A stretch of DNA of 64,000 nucleotides from JALZKA01 sp963725035 (lineage in GTDB: Bacteria > Actinomycetota > Thermoleophilia > Solirubrobacterales > 70-9): NCBI GenBank assembly GCA_963725035.1, contig CAVRWX010000019.1:124001-188000 (forward strand). Reading direction: 5' to 3'. Below, piece by piece: positions 16,279 to 25,426 of this stretch (position 1 is the first letter of the stretch; each line of letters starts with the position of its first letter). Below the pieces are notes generated by a model. The model did no database searches. It was given only the letters and a program-made list of their open reading frames with translations, and was not told where the DNA came from. A program made the position numbers and the translations under genes.

Positions 16279-17507
16279 TCCGACAGCACCTTCTCAGCGA
16301 GGGCGCCAAAAGCCTCGATCGCCGTCTTGAGATCTCCCTCGGAGGTGTCCTCTGAGTTGGCGTGGCTGATGCCGCCGCGGGACGGGCAGAAGATCATGGC
16401 GGCAGGCATCACGCGGGAGACGCTAGCCGCATCGTGCAGGGCGCCGCTGGTGATGCGGTAGCTCGTTCCCGTCGAGGCCTCGCACGCCTCGGCCGCTGCG
16501 GCGACCAGTTCAGGGTCGAACTTCGTCGGCGCGATTCGAAATACCGACTCTTCTGAGAGCTCGCACCCCTGCTCGGACGCGCTCTGGGTGGCGGCGTCGC
16601 GCGCGCTGGAGAGCATCGCCGCAAGCGCCTTGTCGTCCGGGTTCCTGAGGTCGCAGGAAAGGCCGGCAGCGCCCGCTACCGCGGTCGGGATTCCCGGCTC
16701 CATTCGCAGCTCGCCCGTCGTCGCGACGCCACCGTGCTCATCGGGGAGCCCGGCGATCCGCATCGCGCAGGCCGCGGCAGCCAGGCCTGCGTCCCGCCGC
16801 ATCGCCATCGGGGTCGTCCCCGCGTGGGCCGCCTGCCCCGTGAAGTTGAAGCGCACTCGCTCGATGCCCTGGCAACCCTCGACCGCCGCGATCGTCACGC
16901 CCTCTGACTCCAGCACGGGTCCCTGCTCGATGTGAAGCTCGAGGTATGCGGAGAGGCCGTCCCGGCGCCGGGCGCACTCCGGGGCGCGGGCAACGTCCAC
17001 GTCGTTCTCCGTCAGGACGTCTCGCAACGTCAGCCCGTCCGCGTCCGTGAGCCCCGCGACCGCGTCCGGGTCGAGCTCGCCGGCGAACGCGGAGGAGCCG
17101 AACAAGCTGAATCCGAAGCGCGAGCCCTCCTCGTCAGCCCAGTCGACCAGGGCCAGCGGCTTGCGCGGGGACGTGTCGCCCGCATGAGCCCGCAGAAGTC
17201 CTACGGCTGCCATCAGCCCAAGCGCCCCGTCAAGCCAACCCCCGTCGGGCACGGAATCGATGTGCGATCCGACTGTCAGGGCGCCGGGTCCGTCGTCGCC
17301 GTCGAGGCGCGCCCACAGGTTCCCGGCCTCGTCGAGCTCGCTCGACGCCCCGATCTCCGACAGGAGCTCGCCGAGGAATGCGCGGGCCTCGTGCCAGGTC
17401 TCGGTCCAGGCGACCCGCTGGGCGCCGCCCTCGTCGGAGGTGCGGCGCTGGAGCTCGCGGAGGTCCGCGATCACCCGGTCGGCATCGATCCGCGCGGGCT
17501 CGGTCAA
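16275..17507 (-). CDS. M20-family amidohydrolase (N-carbamoyl-amino-acid/allantoate amidohydrolase type)
   Basis: 410 aa from a TTG at 17507, chosen because it overlaps the preceding stop as TTGA. Metal-binding segments typical of the hydantoinase/carbamoylase branch are visible: GSHIDSVPDGGWLDGALG, DWADEEGSRFGFSLFGSSAFAG, ELHIEQGPVLES, GQAAHAGTTPM and GISHANSEDTS. Enzymes of this branch cleave N-carbamoyl or ureido groups to an amine, CO2 and ammonia. Placement directly after a guanidino hydrolase suggests it removes the carbamoyl group produced by that enzyme; this is inference. Confidence 0.88.
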   Translation of the reverse strand: MTEPARIDADRVIADLRELQRRTSDEGGAQRVAWTETWHEARAFLGELLSEIGASSELDEAGNLWARLDGDDGPGALTVGSHIDSVPDGGWLDGALGLMAAVGLLRAHAGDTSPRKPLALVDWADEEGSRFGFSLFGSSAFAGELDPDAVAGLTDADGLTLRDVLTENDVDVARAPECARRRDGLSAYLELHIEQGPVLESEGVTIAAVEGCQGIERVRFNFTGQAAHAGTTPMAMRRDAGLAAAACAMRIAGLPDEHGGVATTGELRMEPGIPTAVAGAAGLSCDLRNPDDKALAAMLSSARDAATQSASEQGCELSEESVFRIAPTKFDPELVAAAAEACEASTGTSYRITSGALHDAASVSRVMPAAMIFCPSRGGISHANSEDTSEGDLKTAIEAFGALAEKVLSE

Positions 17508-18364
17508 GCCGCGGGGTCGCGCCGGATGGCCTGCCCCAGGCAATGCGCTCCGCCGCCGCCGAGCGTGAACATCTCAAGGTCCGGAGCAAGCAGCTCGAGC
17601 CCGTGCGCCTCCATCTGCTCGTTCAGCGAACGCGCGCCCGCTCCCGTCAGGACCCTGCCATCGCCAAGCGACATCGCGTTCACGCCGAGCGCGAACGCGT
17701 CCTCCTCCGGCACCGGCAGGATCTCGAAGCCCTTGCCCTCCAGCCAGCGGACGAGGCTGCCGGACACGATGTCCGTGCAGACCGCTGCGAGCTTTGGCGC
17801 GACGACCGCCATCAGCACGTCGATGTGGACGAAGATGCCCGGGATCGGCTCGACCCGCGCCTCCCAGCCCTCCGCCTCGAAGAAGGCGGCCAGTTGCTTC
17901 GCCGCAGGACGCTCGGTCCTGTCCTCGCCGTTCCCGATCACTACGCAGCCCGGCTCGACGATCATCACGTCGCCGCCCTCGATCGCGCCGGCGGTCGCCA
18001 TCTGCCAGAGCGGGATCTCGCGCTCCTGGTAGAAGCGAATCACCGGGGCGTACTCGCCGCGGCGCCAGTACTGCTTCGGCGAGGTGACGAAGGCGCCCCA
18101 AGGCGTCATCACGCTCGAGTCGCGCGCGAACACCTGGTACGGCAGGACCGGATCGGGCTCGAGGAAGTGGCAGTTGACCCCGGCGCCCTCGTAGGCCGCG
18201 ACCAGGCTCGCGTGCTGAGCGCGTGCCGCCTCGGTCTCGAACGGACGCCCGCTTTCGAGAGTCGCCTTCGAGATCACGCTGGTCGCCCCCCAGCGGAAGT
18301 TGTCGGGAGGGCAGAGGAGGACGTCGCGGAGCGTGCCCGTTTCCGAGTCGGCTCCGTAGTTCAC
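17504..18364 (-). CDS. amidinotransferase-fold guanidino hydrolase (DDAH/arginine-deiminase-like)
   Basis: 286 aa from a GTG at 18364 that overlaps the decarboxylase stop as GTGA. Hallmarks of the pentein fold are present: FARDS (79-83), EGGDVM (129-134), H180 in FVHIDVL, and nucleophile C275 in GGGAHCLGQA. Family members hydrolyse guanidino groups of dimethylarginine, arginine or agmatine-like compounds to ureido products plus an amine or ammonia. The much longer frame to 19591 is antisense noise from the neighbouring gene. Exact substrate not determinable; partners argue for a decarboxylated guanidino compound. Confidence 0.86.
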   Translation of the reverse strand: MNYGADSETGTLRDVLLCPPDNFRWGATSVISKATLESGRPFETEAARAQHASLVAAYEGAGVNCHFLEPDPVLPYQVFARDSSVMTPWGAFVTSPKQYWRRGEYAPVIRFYQEREIPLWQMATAGAIEGGDVMIVEPGCVVIGNGEDRTERPAAKQLAAFFEAEGWEARVEPIPGIFVHIDVLMAVVAPKLAAVCTDIVSGSLVRWLEGKGFEILPVPEEDAFALGVNAMSLGDGRVLTGAGARSLNEQMEAHGLELLAPDLEMFTLGGGGAHCLGQAIRRDPAA

Positions 18365-19824
18365 TCGATCACGACCCTCACGGTCTTCAGCGTACGGTCG
18401 CTGGCGCCGCGAAGCTTTCCGCCGTGGGCGAGGGTGTCGGCGATGAAGTCGAGCGTCTCGCGGGTCAGGCGCTCGCCGGGGAGGACGTTCGGGATCCCGG
18501 GCGGGTAGGCGGCCAGCGACTCGCAGGCGATCCTGCCCTCCGCGGCGTCGAAGGGCACGGCCTCCTGCGGGCCGAGGAAGGCGTCGCGCATGCTCATCTG
18601 GAGTGGCCCCCAGGGCGGAGGCACCGCGAAGGGCACCGAAGGTTTCTCCTCGGTTTCGCCGAGGTCCTTGACGACCTGAGCCAGGGCTCCCAGAAGCCGA
18701 TCGGCCAGCGCAGCTGCGCTCCCGCCCATGCCGAAGGTGAAGACGACCACGGTCTCGGTGGCGAGCTCGTAATCGATGCCCAGGTCGAACGCGAGGTCGG
18801 CGAACTCGTGGCCGGTGATATGCGTGCCGCGGACGTCCACCGTCAGCCGGAGGGGATCCCAGCCCGCGACGCCGGGACTCCCGATGATCGACTCGTCCAG
18901 CACACCAAGCCCAGGGATCTCGCGAATCTTCTGACGCGCGACCTCCAGAGTCGAGAGCGTCTCGGCGATCAGCTCCCGGCCGTGCACCGCCGCCATCCGG
19001 CGCGCGGCATCGAGCGAGAGGGCCAACAGTGAGCTCGGGCTCGTCGATTCGAGGAGCGTGACCACACGGTCGACGATCAGCCCGTCGATCCGGCTGTTGT
19101 GGCCCAGGTGGATCATCGCCGACTGCGTGAGGCTCCCGATGATCTTGTGGGTCGACGAGATGACGAGGTCGGCGCCTGCCTCGAGCGCGGCCTGGGGCAG
19201 TTCGTCCGAGAAGGTCATGTGGGCGCCCCACGCTTCGTCCACGATGAGAGGCAGATCGCGCGAGTGGCAGATCTCGACCAAGGCGGCAATGTCGGCGCAT
19301 GCGCCGAAGTAGGTCGGCGAGACGACCAGCGCGCCGACCGGATTCGAAGCGGCATCGAGCGCCGACGCGAGCGCTCCCGGCGTTGGACAGTGGGCCACTC
19401 CAAGCTGCGGGTCGATCTCGGGCGCGATGAAGGTGGGAGCCATGTCGGCGAGGATCGAGCCGTCGATCGCGCTCGAGTGGACGTTGCGCTGCATGACGAC
19501 GCTGCGGCCCGAGTGGCGCAGGGCCAAGAGCGCCGCGTGGTTCCCCTGCGAGGCGCCGCCGACCAAGAACCAGGTGCGGGCAGCTCCCCACGCGTCGGCG
19601 GCAAGCTCCTGGGCCTGCTGGAAGGGGTTGGGATCGGGTGGTCCGACATCGATGCCCTCGATGAGCGCGGGGAGGTCCATGTCATGCGCCTTCTGCCCGA
19701 GCGCCTCGATCATCGCCGGGTCTGCGCCAACACCGCCCTTGTGCCCCGGGACCGTCAGCCGAGCCGGCTTGCGGGCAGCGTGCTCGCGCAAGGCGTCGAC
19801 GTAGGGAACCCGGTCCTGCTCCAT
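18361..19824 (-). CDS. Orn/Lys/Arg decarboxylase family PLP enzyme
   Basis: 487 aa, starts MEQDRVPYVDALREHAARKPARLTVPGHKGG. The PLP lysine is K227 in SSTHKIIGS, with D196 in VDEAWGAH as the pyridine-nitrogen Asp. This is the short, group III-like (Bacillus SpeA/Cad-type) decarboxylase lacking the N-terminal wing domain. It makes agmatine, cadaverine or putrescine. First gene of an operon with a guanidino hydrolase, a carbamoylase-type M20 enzyme and an APC permease, so arginine decarboxylation to agmatine is the favoured reading. Confidence 0.9.
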   Translation of the reverse strand: MEQDRVPYVDALREHAARKPARLTVPGHKGGVGADPAMIEALGQKAHDMDLPALIEGIDVGPPDPNPFQQAQELAADAWGAARTWFLVGGASQGNHAALLALRHSGRSVVMQRNVHSSAIDGSILADMAPTFIAPEIDPQLGVAHCPTPGALASALDAASNPVGALVVSPTYFGACADIAALVEICHSRDLPLIVDEAWGAHMTFSDELPQAALEAGADLVISSTHKIIGSLTQSAMIHLGHNSRIDGLIVDRVVTLLESTSPSSLLALSLDAARRMAAVHGRELIAETLSTLEVARQKIREIPGLGVLDESIIGSPGVAGWDPLRLTVDVRGTHITGHEFADLAFDLGIDYELATETVVVFTFGMGGSAAALADRLLGALAQVVKDLGETEEKPSVPFAVPPPWGPLQMSMRDAFLGPQEAVPFDAAEGRIACESLAAYPPGIPNVLPGERLTRETLDFIADTLAHGGKLRGASDRTLKTVRVVIE

Positions 19825-19975
19825 GCTCGCAACGCTAGCGAGGAGGACGGGACCGTCGAGGTTCCGAAGACCACTGCCTGCCCAAGCGCCCCAAGAACTT
19901 CCACCACAAGACGCCACCCGAGCACGTGGGCCCCCGCGTCGTCCCGTAGGCGATCCCTTAACGGCACCTGTTTCT

Positions 19976-19997
19976 CGCGTTGCCGTTCGGCAACGCG
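19976..19997. repeat. perfect 10-bp inverted repeat in divergent intergenic region
   Basis: CGCGTTGCCG, two-base TT, then CGGCAACGCG. It lies in the 240-bp gap between the divergent decarboxylase operon and the CNNM transporter. No T-run follows on either strand, so an operator or leader hairpin is more likely than a terminator. Confidence 0.6.
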
Positions 19998-20041
19998 TTA
20001 CTCTCCTTTGGTCGCCGATGGACGACGACCACCCTCCCAGT

Positions 20042-20058
20042 ACCGGCTTTAGGCCGGT
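20042..20058 (+). promoter_or_regulatory. start-proximal hairpin before CNNM gene
   Basis: ACCGGC / GCCGGT with a TTTAG loop ends 6 nt before the ATG at 20065. No other Shine-Dalgarno is present. Its sequence is not that of the TGCTTTCGC leader family. Confidence 0.45.
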
Positions 20059-20064
20059 CGCACC

Positions 20065-21387
20065 ATGACCGCTGTAGCGCTAGTTGCGCTGCTGCTCCTC
20101 GTGCTGCTCAACGGCCTGTTCGTTGCGGCCGAGTTCGCCCTCGTGCGCTCCAGTCGCGGGCGCCTCGAAGCGCTCGCCAAGGACGGCAAGGCGGGAGTGG
20201 ACGAAGTGCTGGAGCAGCTCGAGAAGCTCGACGAGGTCTTGGCCGCCTGCCAGCTCGGCATCACGATGTGCTCGATCGGCATCGGCTTCCTGGGCGAGCC
20301 TGCGATCGCCGCGTTGTTGGAGCCCGTCCTCGGAGACTCGGCCGGCGCCCATGCCGTCGCGCTCGTGATCTCGTTCGCGATCGCGACTGCCCTTCACATC
20401 ACGATCGGCGAGCAGGTGCCGAAGATGATGGCCATAACTCGGCCGGAGCCCGCGGCGCGCCTCCTCGCGCGGCCGGTCAACTGGTTCCGGGTCGCGACCA
20501 AGCCTCTCATCTGGGCCCTCAACCGCACTTCGAACGGGATCGCCCGGCTGTTCGGCGTCGACCCTTCGGGCCTGGAGGAGAAGCACACCTCCGAGGACGT
20601 CAAGGGGATCATCCGCCACTCGGCCCGCGGCGGCACCCTCGACCCGGGCGAGGCGATCATGCTCGGCGGCGTCTTCCACCTGCACGAGCAGGAGGCGCGC
20701 GAGGTCATGACCCCGATCCCCGCGGTCGTCACGGTGAACGCGAACGAGACCGTCGAGGACGCGCTCCAGCGCTGTGTCTCCTCGGGGCATACGCGCCTGG
20801 TCGCGATCGAGAACGACAACCCGGACCGCGTCCGCGGCATCGTCCACAACAACTCGCTCGCCCGCCTTTATATGAACACCGGCGCCGACGCCTCGATCGA
20901 GAGCGCGATCCGCGAGGTGCCCATCGTGCCCGAGACGAAGCCGCTCGACGACCTCCTCGCCGAGCTCCAGCGGCAGCGGAGCTCGATCGGCGTCGTCGTC
21001 GACGAGTACGGGCGGACGGTCGGGATCGTCACCGTCGAGGACATCCTCGAAGAGGTCGTCGGCGAGATCGAGGACGAGACCGACGCTCGCTCATCCACCG
21101 TCCGTCGCCTCGCTGACGGCGACTGGTACGTCCGCGGGCACGTGGCGATCGGAGATCTGGTCGACGCGGGGATCGAGCTCCCGATCGACTCCGACGCCTA
21201 CAACTCGGTCGGCGGCTACGTCTTTTCCGAGCTCGGCCGCCTGCCGAAGCGCGGCGACCGGATCCAGGCGAACGGGCACGAAATCCGGGTCGAGTCGGTC
21301 CGCGAGAACCGCATCGTCGCCGTCCGAATCCGGCCGATGACGAGCGAGCACCCGGTCGTCATCCCGCCCGGGACCGAAGAGGAGTAG
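20065..21387 (+). CDS. CNNM/HlyC/CorC family membrane transporter
   Basis: 440 aa. The N-terminal DUF21/CNNM domain has membrane segments near 1-25, 65-85 and 95-120 with the family stretches GLFVAAEFALVRSSRGRLE and ITIGEQVPKMMAI. Two CBS domains follow (REVMTPIPAVVTVNANETVEDAL; VPETKPLDDLLAELQRQRSSIGVVVDEYGRTVGIVTVEDILEE) and a C-terminal CorC_HlyC domain. The family exports Mg2+ or related cations. Divergent from the decarboxylase operon. Confidence 0.93.
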   Translation: MTAVALVALLLLVLLNGLFVAAEFALVRSSRGRLEALAKDGKAGVDEVLEQLEKLDEVLAACQLGITMCSIGIGFLGEPAIAALLEPVLGDSAGAHAVALVISFAIATALHITIGEQVPKMMAITRPEPAARLLARPVNWFRVATKPLIWALNRTSNGIARLFGVDPSGLEEKHTSEDVKGIIRHSARGGTLDPGEAIMLGGVFHLHEQEAREVMTPIPAVVTVNANETVEDALQRCVSSGHTRLVAIENDNPDRVRGIVHNNSLARLYMNTGADASIESAIREVPIVPETKPLDDLLAELQRQRSSIGVVVDEYGRTVGIVTVEDILEEVVGEIEDETDARSSTVRRLADGDWYVRGHVAIGDLVDAGIELPIDSDAYNSVGGYVFSELGRLPKRGDRIQANGHEIRVESVRENRIVAVRIRPMTSEHPVVIPPGTEEE

Positions 21388-21458
21388 CCGAGCCCCGCTA
21401 ACTGCGGGTTTCGGTGGGCTGAAAGTTCGTCCGGCGCCGCGCGTACCTTCGCGGTGCG

Positions 21459-21701
21459 ATGTGGACTGTGAGGCTGACGGACAGGCAGAAGGAGGTGCTC
21501 ACGGCGACGCTCGCGACGCAGGAGCGCCTGGGACCGGCGCTGAGCGGGGCGCTCGAGGCGCTCGAGCTCGCACGGTGGGACGACTTGCCCGACGCGCGTT
21601 TGCCATGGGCTGAGGTCGCCGACCAGGCCGGCCGCCAGGGAGTTTCCGAGGCCGACGTGGTCTGGGACCTCTCCGGCAAGGGCCACAACGTCGAGGCCTA
21701 G
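21459..21701 (+). CDS. hypothetical protein, 80 aa
   Basis: Starts MWTVRLTDRQKEVLTATLATQERLG; predicted helical, acidic, no membrane segment or cysteine. It resembles an isolated helical or HTH-like module but I do not recognise a family. Follows the transporter by 71 nt on the same strand and is convergent with the dehydrogenase (3 nt apart). Confidence 0.55.
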   Translation: MWTVRLTDRQKEVLTATLATQERLGPALSGALEALELARWDDLPDARLPWAEVADQAGRQGVSEADVVWDLSGKGHNVEA

Positions 21702-21704
21702 CGC

Positions 21705-22530
21705 TCAGTACGTGTAGAAGCCCTCGCCCGACTTCTTGCCGAGCTTGCCCTGGGCGACCATGTCCGCGACCAGCGCGGGGGCCGAATGAGCTTCGTCGCC
21801 GACCTCGTCGCCGAGGCTCTCGCCGATCGCGAGCGCCACGTCGAGCCCGACGAAGTCGAGAAGCTTGAGCGGACCCATCGGGTGCCCGGCGCCCAGGCGC
21901 ATGCAGTCGTCCACGGCGGCCGGCGTCATCCCTGACTCCTCCATGAACCTGACCGCGTCGAAGAGGTAGGGGAAGAGCAGGCGGTTGACGACGAAGCCGG
22001 TCGAGTCGGGCACCTCGACCGCGGTCTTGTCGAGCGCCCCGCACCAGGTCCTGGCCCGATCGGCCAAGCCAGTCGCGCGCGCCCTCGGGAATGCAGAGCT
22101 CGACCAGCTCCATGCGCGGGACCGGGTTGAAGACGTGAAGGCCGAACACGCGATCAGCCGCTCCGGCGCGGTCGCCCAGGTCGGCGACAGAGAGCGAAGA
22201 GGTCGTCGACGCGAGGTCGGCGTCCGGCGCCGTCTTGGCGAGCGAAGCGAGAAGCTCCCCCTTCACGTCGGCATCCTCGGCAATCGCCTCGACGATCAGG
22301 TCGCAGCCGGCGAGCTTCTCCTGATCCGTTGTCACCTTGATGTGGCCGGCGACCGCGCCCTCGAGCTTTCCGGCGGCCTTCTCGGCATCCTCCTCGGCCC
22401 GCCAGGCGGACGTATCCGAGCGGGCGAGCAGCCACACCTCGCCCAGCGTCGAGGCGCAGGCGGCGAGGCCGCACGCGATCGTGCCGCTGCCCGCAACGGC
22501 GGGATGTTCATAGCCGTTGGGGCTCGTCAC
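21705..22530 (-). pseudogene. 3-hydroxyacyl-CoA dehydrogenase with one frameshift
   Basis: The start is a GTG at 22530 behind GGAAGGG. N-terminal half: VAGSGTIACGLAACAS nucleotide-binding motif, then VFGLHVFNPVPRMELVELCIPEGARDWL, a signature of the PaaH/FadB2 family. The frame then changes: LADRARTWCGALDKTAVEVPDSTGFVVNRLLFPYLFDAV... to GKKSGEGFYTY. Deleting one T (AA at 22066-22067 on the plus strand) gives an intact 274-aa protein. It would oxidise 3-hydroxyacyl-CoA with NAD+. Divergent from a thiolase; both lie around a TetR-like operator. Frameshift may be artefactual. Confidence 0.85.
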
Positions 22531-22633
22531 GCAACCCTTCCTATCAGGGTGGGCGCAACTGGCACGCCGGGTCCTCGTCCGGCGGTTACCTTGTCTGGCC
22601 CTTGGCGGAGGTCCTTTACTACGCGATTCGGGG

Positions 22634-22661
22634 CTGACTGACGGGTCAGTCACTGGATAAC
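22634..22661 (+). promoter_or_regulatory. thiolase promoter with TetR-type operator
   Basis: A perfect palindrome TGACTGAC-GG-GTCAGTCA (22635-22652) overlaps the -35-like CTGACT (22634-22639) and spacer of a promoter whose -10 is GATAAC (22656-22661). Its position between the divergent dehydrogenase and thiolase suits repression of both by an acyl-CoA-responsive TetR-family regulator, encoded elsewhere. The arm sequence matches the general TetR fatty-acid regulator type; the regulator identity is inference. Confidence 0.65.
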
Positions 22662-22704
22662 CTCCGCTTCGCACTCTCTGCACCACTTCTCAGGAGGCTC
22701 TCCC

Positions 22705-23887
22705 ATGGCAAGCAACGGCAAGTTCTCAGGCCGCGAGGTCGTCATCGTCGAAGCGGTCCGCACCCCCGTCGGGCGCGGCCATGAGGAGAAGGGCATCTAC
22801 AAGGACGTCCATCCTTCGACGCTCCTCGCCAAGACCTATTCCGAGGTCGTCGACCGCGCCGGCATCGACGCATCCGAGGTCGAGGACGTCGTCGCGGGCT
22901 GCGTCCAGCAGTTCGGCGAGCAGGGAATGAACATCGGCCGGAACGCCTGGCTCGAGGCCGGCCTTCCGATCGAGACGGCCGCCACCACCGTCGACCGCCA
23001 GTGCGGCTCCTCGCAGCAGGCCGTGAACTTCGCCGCGGCGCTCGTCGCCTCCGGCGTCCACGACGTCGTCATCGGCGGCGGCGTCGAGCACATGGGCCAC
23101 ATCTCCTTCGGCGACGGCATGAAGGTCATGTCCGAGCACGGCATGGCCTACTCGCCGCGAGCTCATGGAGAAGTACAACCTGATCCCGCAGGGCCTCTCG
23201 GCCGAGATGATCTCCGAGAAGTGGGAGATCCCCCGCTCGGAGCTCGACGAGCTCGGCGCCCGCTCCCAGCAGCTCGCCGCCAAGGCGACTGAGGAGGGCC
23301 GCTTCGAGCGCGAGATCGTGCCGATCCAGGTGAACGGCGACACGCACACGGTCGATCAGGGCATTCGCCCCGACACGACCATCGAGGGGCTCTCGCAGCT
23401 GAAGACGGTCTTCAAGGAGGACGGCACGATCACCGCCGGCAACTCCTCGCAGATCTCCGACGGGGCCGCTTCGGTTCTGCTCATGACGCGCGAGAAGGCC
23501 GAGGAGCTCGGGTGCACCCCGCGCGCCCGCATCGTTGATCAGACCACCGTCGGCGTCGACCCCGTGATCATGCTCACCGGCCCGATCCCGGCGACCCAGA
23601 AGCTCCTCGAGCGGAACGGCATGGAGATCGGCGACATCGACCTGATCGAGGTCAACGAGGCGTTCGCCTCCGTGGTCGCCGCGTGGCGCCGCGAGCTCGA
23701 TCCTGACATGGACAAGGTGAACGTGAACGGCGGCGCGATCGCGCTCGGCCACCCGCTCGGCGGATCGGGCGCGCGCCTGATCACCACGCTCCTCCACGAG
23801 ATGGAGCGCTCGGACGCGGAGACCGGCCTCGTCACGATGTGCTGCGGCGGCGGCCTCGGCACCGGCACGCTGATCGAGCGGGTCTAA
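22705..23887 (+). pseudogene. acetyl-CoA acyltransferase (thiolase) with one frameshift
   Basis: Begins behind a strong AGGAGG. Catalytic Cys in DRQCGSSQQAVNFAAA, His in GGAIALGHPLGGSGARL and second Cys in VTMCCGGGLGTGT are all present. At 23154-23161 the frame changes: ...EHGMAYSP in frame one continues as ELMEKYNLIPQGLSAE in another after dropping one base. Repaired length about 393 aa, normal for thiolase. It performs thiolytic cleavage in beta-oxidation, with the divergent 3-hydroxyacyl-CoA dehydrogenase as the preceding step. Preservation of every active-site residue makes sequence error likely. Confidence 0.87.
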
Positions 23888-23890
23888 GCA

Positions 23891-24352
23891 TTGAGGACGG
23901 CGGTCGCGGGTCTGCTCGTGGCCGCCCTGCTCGTTTCGGGTTGCGGCGACGACGATGACGACGGCGGCTTTTCGCCCGTCGTCTCGGACCCGACTTCGAA
24001 GGTCGAGTTCCTGCGCCAGGCGGACGAGATCTGCCACTCCACCGAGTCCCGGATCGAAGCCGCGGCCGACGATCTTCTGACCGGCAAGGGCGACCCCGAT
24101 CCGGCCGAGGTCGAGGAGGTAGCGCTGGGAATCGTCGTCCCGGCGCTCGAGGCGGAGATCGCGGCGATCGGCGCCCTGGATGCGCCCGAGGGAGACGAGG
24201 ACGAGGTGCAGGGGATCCTGGATGCGACCCAGGCGGGCATCGAGGAGATCGAGGCGGACCCGCAGGCCCTTCTGGACGGAGCGCCCAAGTCGCTGGTGAA
24301 AGCGGAGCAGCTGGCCCGGCAGTATGGCTCGACCCAGTGTGGGATCCGATGA
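23891..24352 (+). CDS. lipoprotein, unknown function
   Basis: 153 aa from a TTG 3 nt after the thiolase stop. Signal peptide with lipobox: MRTAVAGLLVAALLVSGC, predicting lipid-anchored Cys18 on the outer face of the membrane. The mature part is acidic (DDDDD run after the Cys) and largely helical, with a second CH and C residue near the ends. No enzyme motif. It overlaps the next gene by ATGA, suggesting coupled expression with the F420 oxidoreductase. Confidence 0.72.
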   Translation: MRTAVAGLLVAALLVSGCGDDDDDGGFSPVVSDPTSKVEFLRQADEICHSTESRIEAAADDLLTGKGDPDPAEVEEVALGIVVPALEAEIAAIGALDAPEGDEDEVQGILDATQAGIEEIEADPQALLDGAPKSLVKAEQLARQYGSTQCGIR

Positions 24353-25389
24353 GTTCTCTCGACCGCATTCAGGTCATGGCCCTCGGCGACTCCGCGAAGG
24401 AGCTGGCCGAAGGCGCCGCCGCGGCCGAGGCGGCCGGGATCGAGGGCATCTGGTCGATCGAGCTCTACCGCTCGACGATCACCCAGGCGACCTGGCTCGC
24501 CTCGCAGACCGAATCAATCGGCATCGGCACCGGGATCACCTGGGCGTTCACCCGCAGCCCGTTCCTCCTCGCGGTATCCGCTCTCGACATCGACGAGATC
24601 TCGGGCGGGCGCTTCCGGCTGGGCCTCGGCGCCGGGGTGAAGCGGCTCAACGAGCGCTGGCACGGCGTCGACTACGGACGACCCGCGCCGCACCTGCGGG
24701 AGACCGTGGAGGCGACCCGGCTGATCATGGAGAGCGCGAACGCCGGAGCGCCGATCCGCTACGAGGGCACCTACCACGACATTGACATCAAGGGCTGGAC
24801 GCGTCCGCATCCAGCCCAGCGCGACAAGGTCCCGATCTACGTCGCGGCCGTGGGCGAGGGGATGGCGCGCATGGCAGGCGACGTCGCCGATGGGGCCCTG
24901 GGCCACCTCATCTGCTCGACCCGGTGGCTCGAGGAGGTGATGGTCCCGAACATCGAGAAGGGGCTTTCGCGGTCGGGTCGCGAGCGCTCGAGCTTCGACT
25001 TCATCCCGGGGATGTGCGCCGCGATCGCGAACGACGACTCGGAGGTCGAGGCGGCGTACGACGCAGCGCGAAAGACGCTCGCTTTCTACGCGACGGTGCG
25101 GACCTACGCGCACGTGTTCGAGCTCGACGGGTTTGGATCTGAGGCTGAGGCTGTCGGCAATGCGTTCCGTTCAGGCGATCTGGCCGGCGTGGCAGCCGCC
25201 GTCACCGACGAGATGGTCGACGCCTATTGCGCCGTGGGAACGATCGACAAGGTGCGCGAGAGGGTGGGCGAGGTCGCCGCCCTCGGAGACTCGATTTCAC
25301 TTGGCCCGCCGACCTACTTCATCCCGCCCGAGGAGATCAACGAGTACCAGCGCCGCGTCCTCGACGCATTCGGCCCGGCGAACCGCTAG
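24349..25389 (+). CDS. LLM-class F420-dependent oxidoreductase
   Basis: 346 aa starting at the ATG of an ATGA overlap. Luciferase-like TIM-barrel segments are visible: IEGIWSIELYRSTITQATWLAS, IGIGTGITWAFTRSPFLLAVSALDIDEISGGRFRLGLGAG and the KVPIYVAAVGEGMARMAGDVADGAL strand. Such proteins use F420 (or FMN) for hydride transfer to diverse substrates and are abundant in actinobacteria. Nearby thiolase/dehydrogenase genes make a lipid or acyl substrate conceivable. Confidence 0.88.
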   Translation: MSSLDRIQVMALGDSAKELAEGAAAAEAAGIEGIWSIELYRSTITQATWLASQTESIGIGTGITWAFTRSPFLLAVSALDIDEISGGRFRLGLGAGVKRLNERWHGVDYGRPAPHLRETVEATRLIMESANAGAPIRYEGTYHDIDIKGWTRPHPAQRDKVPIYVAAVGEGMARMAGDVADGALGHLICSTRWLEEVMVPNIEKGLSRSGRERSSFDFIPGMCAAIANDDSEVEAAYDAARKTLAFYATVRTYAHVFELDGFGSEAEAVGNAFRSGDLAGVAAAVTDEMVDAYCAVGTIDKVRERVGEVAALGDSISLGPPTYFIPPEEINEYQRRVLDAFGPANR

Positions 25390-25426
25390 CCCTCGGCCAG
25401 GCTCGCGTGGAATGTAGGGTGAACCG

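Noticed and set aside
17504..19591. 695-codon frame that includes the guanidino hydrolase
   Set aside because: Only the last 286 codons are coding; the upstream part overlaps the decarboxylase gene in another frame and lacks conservation.
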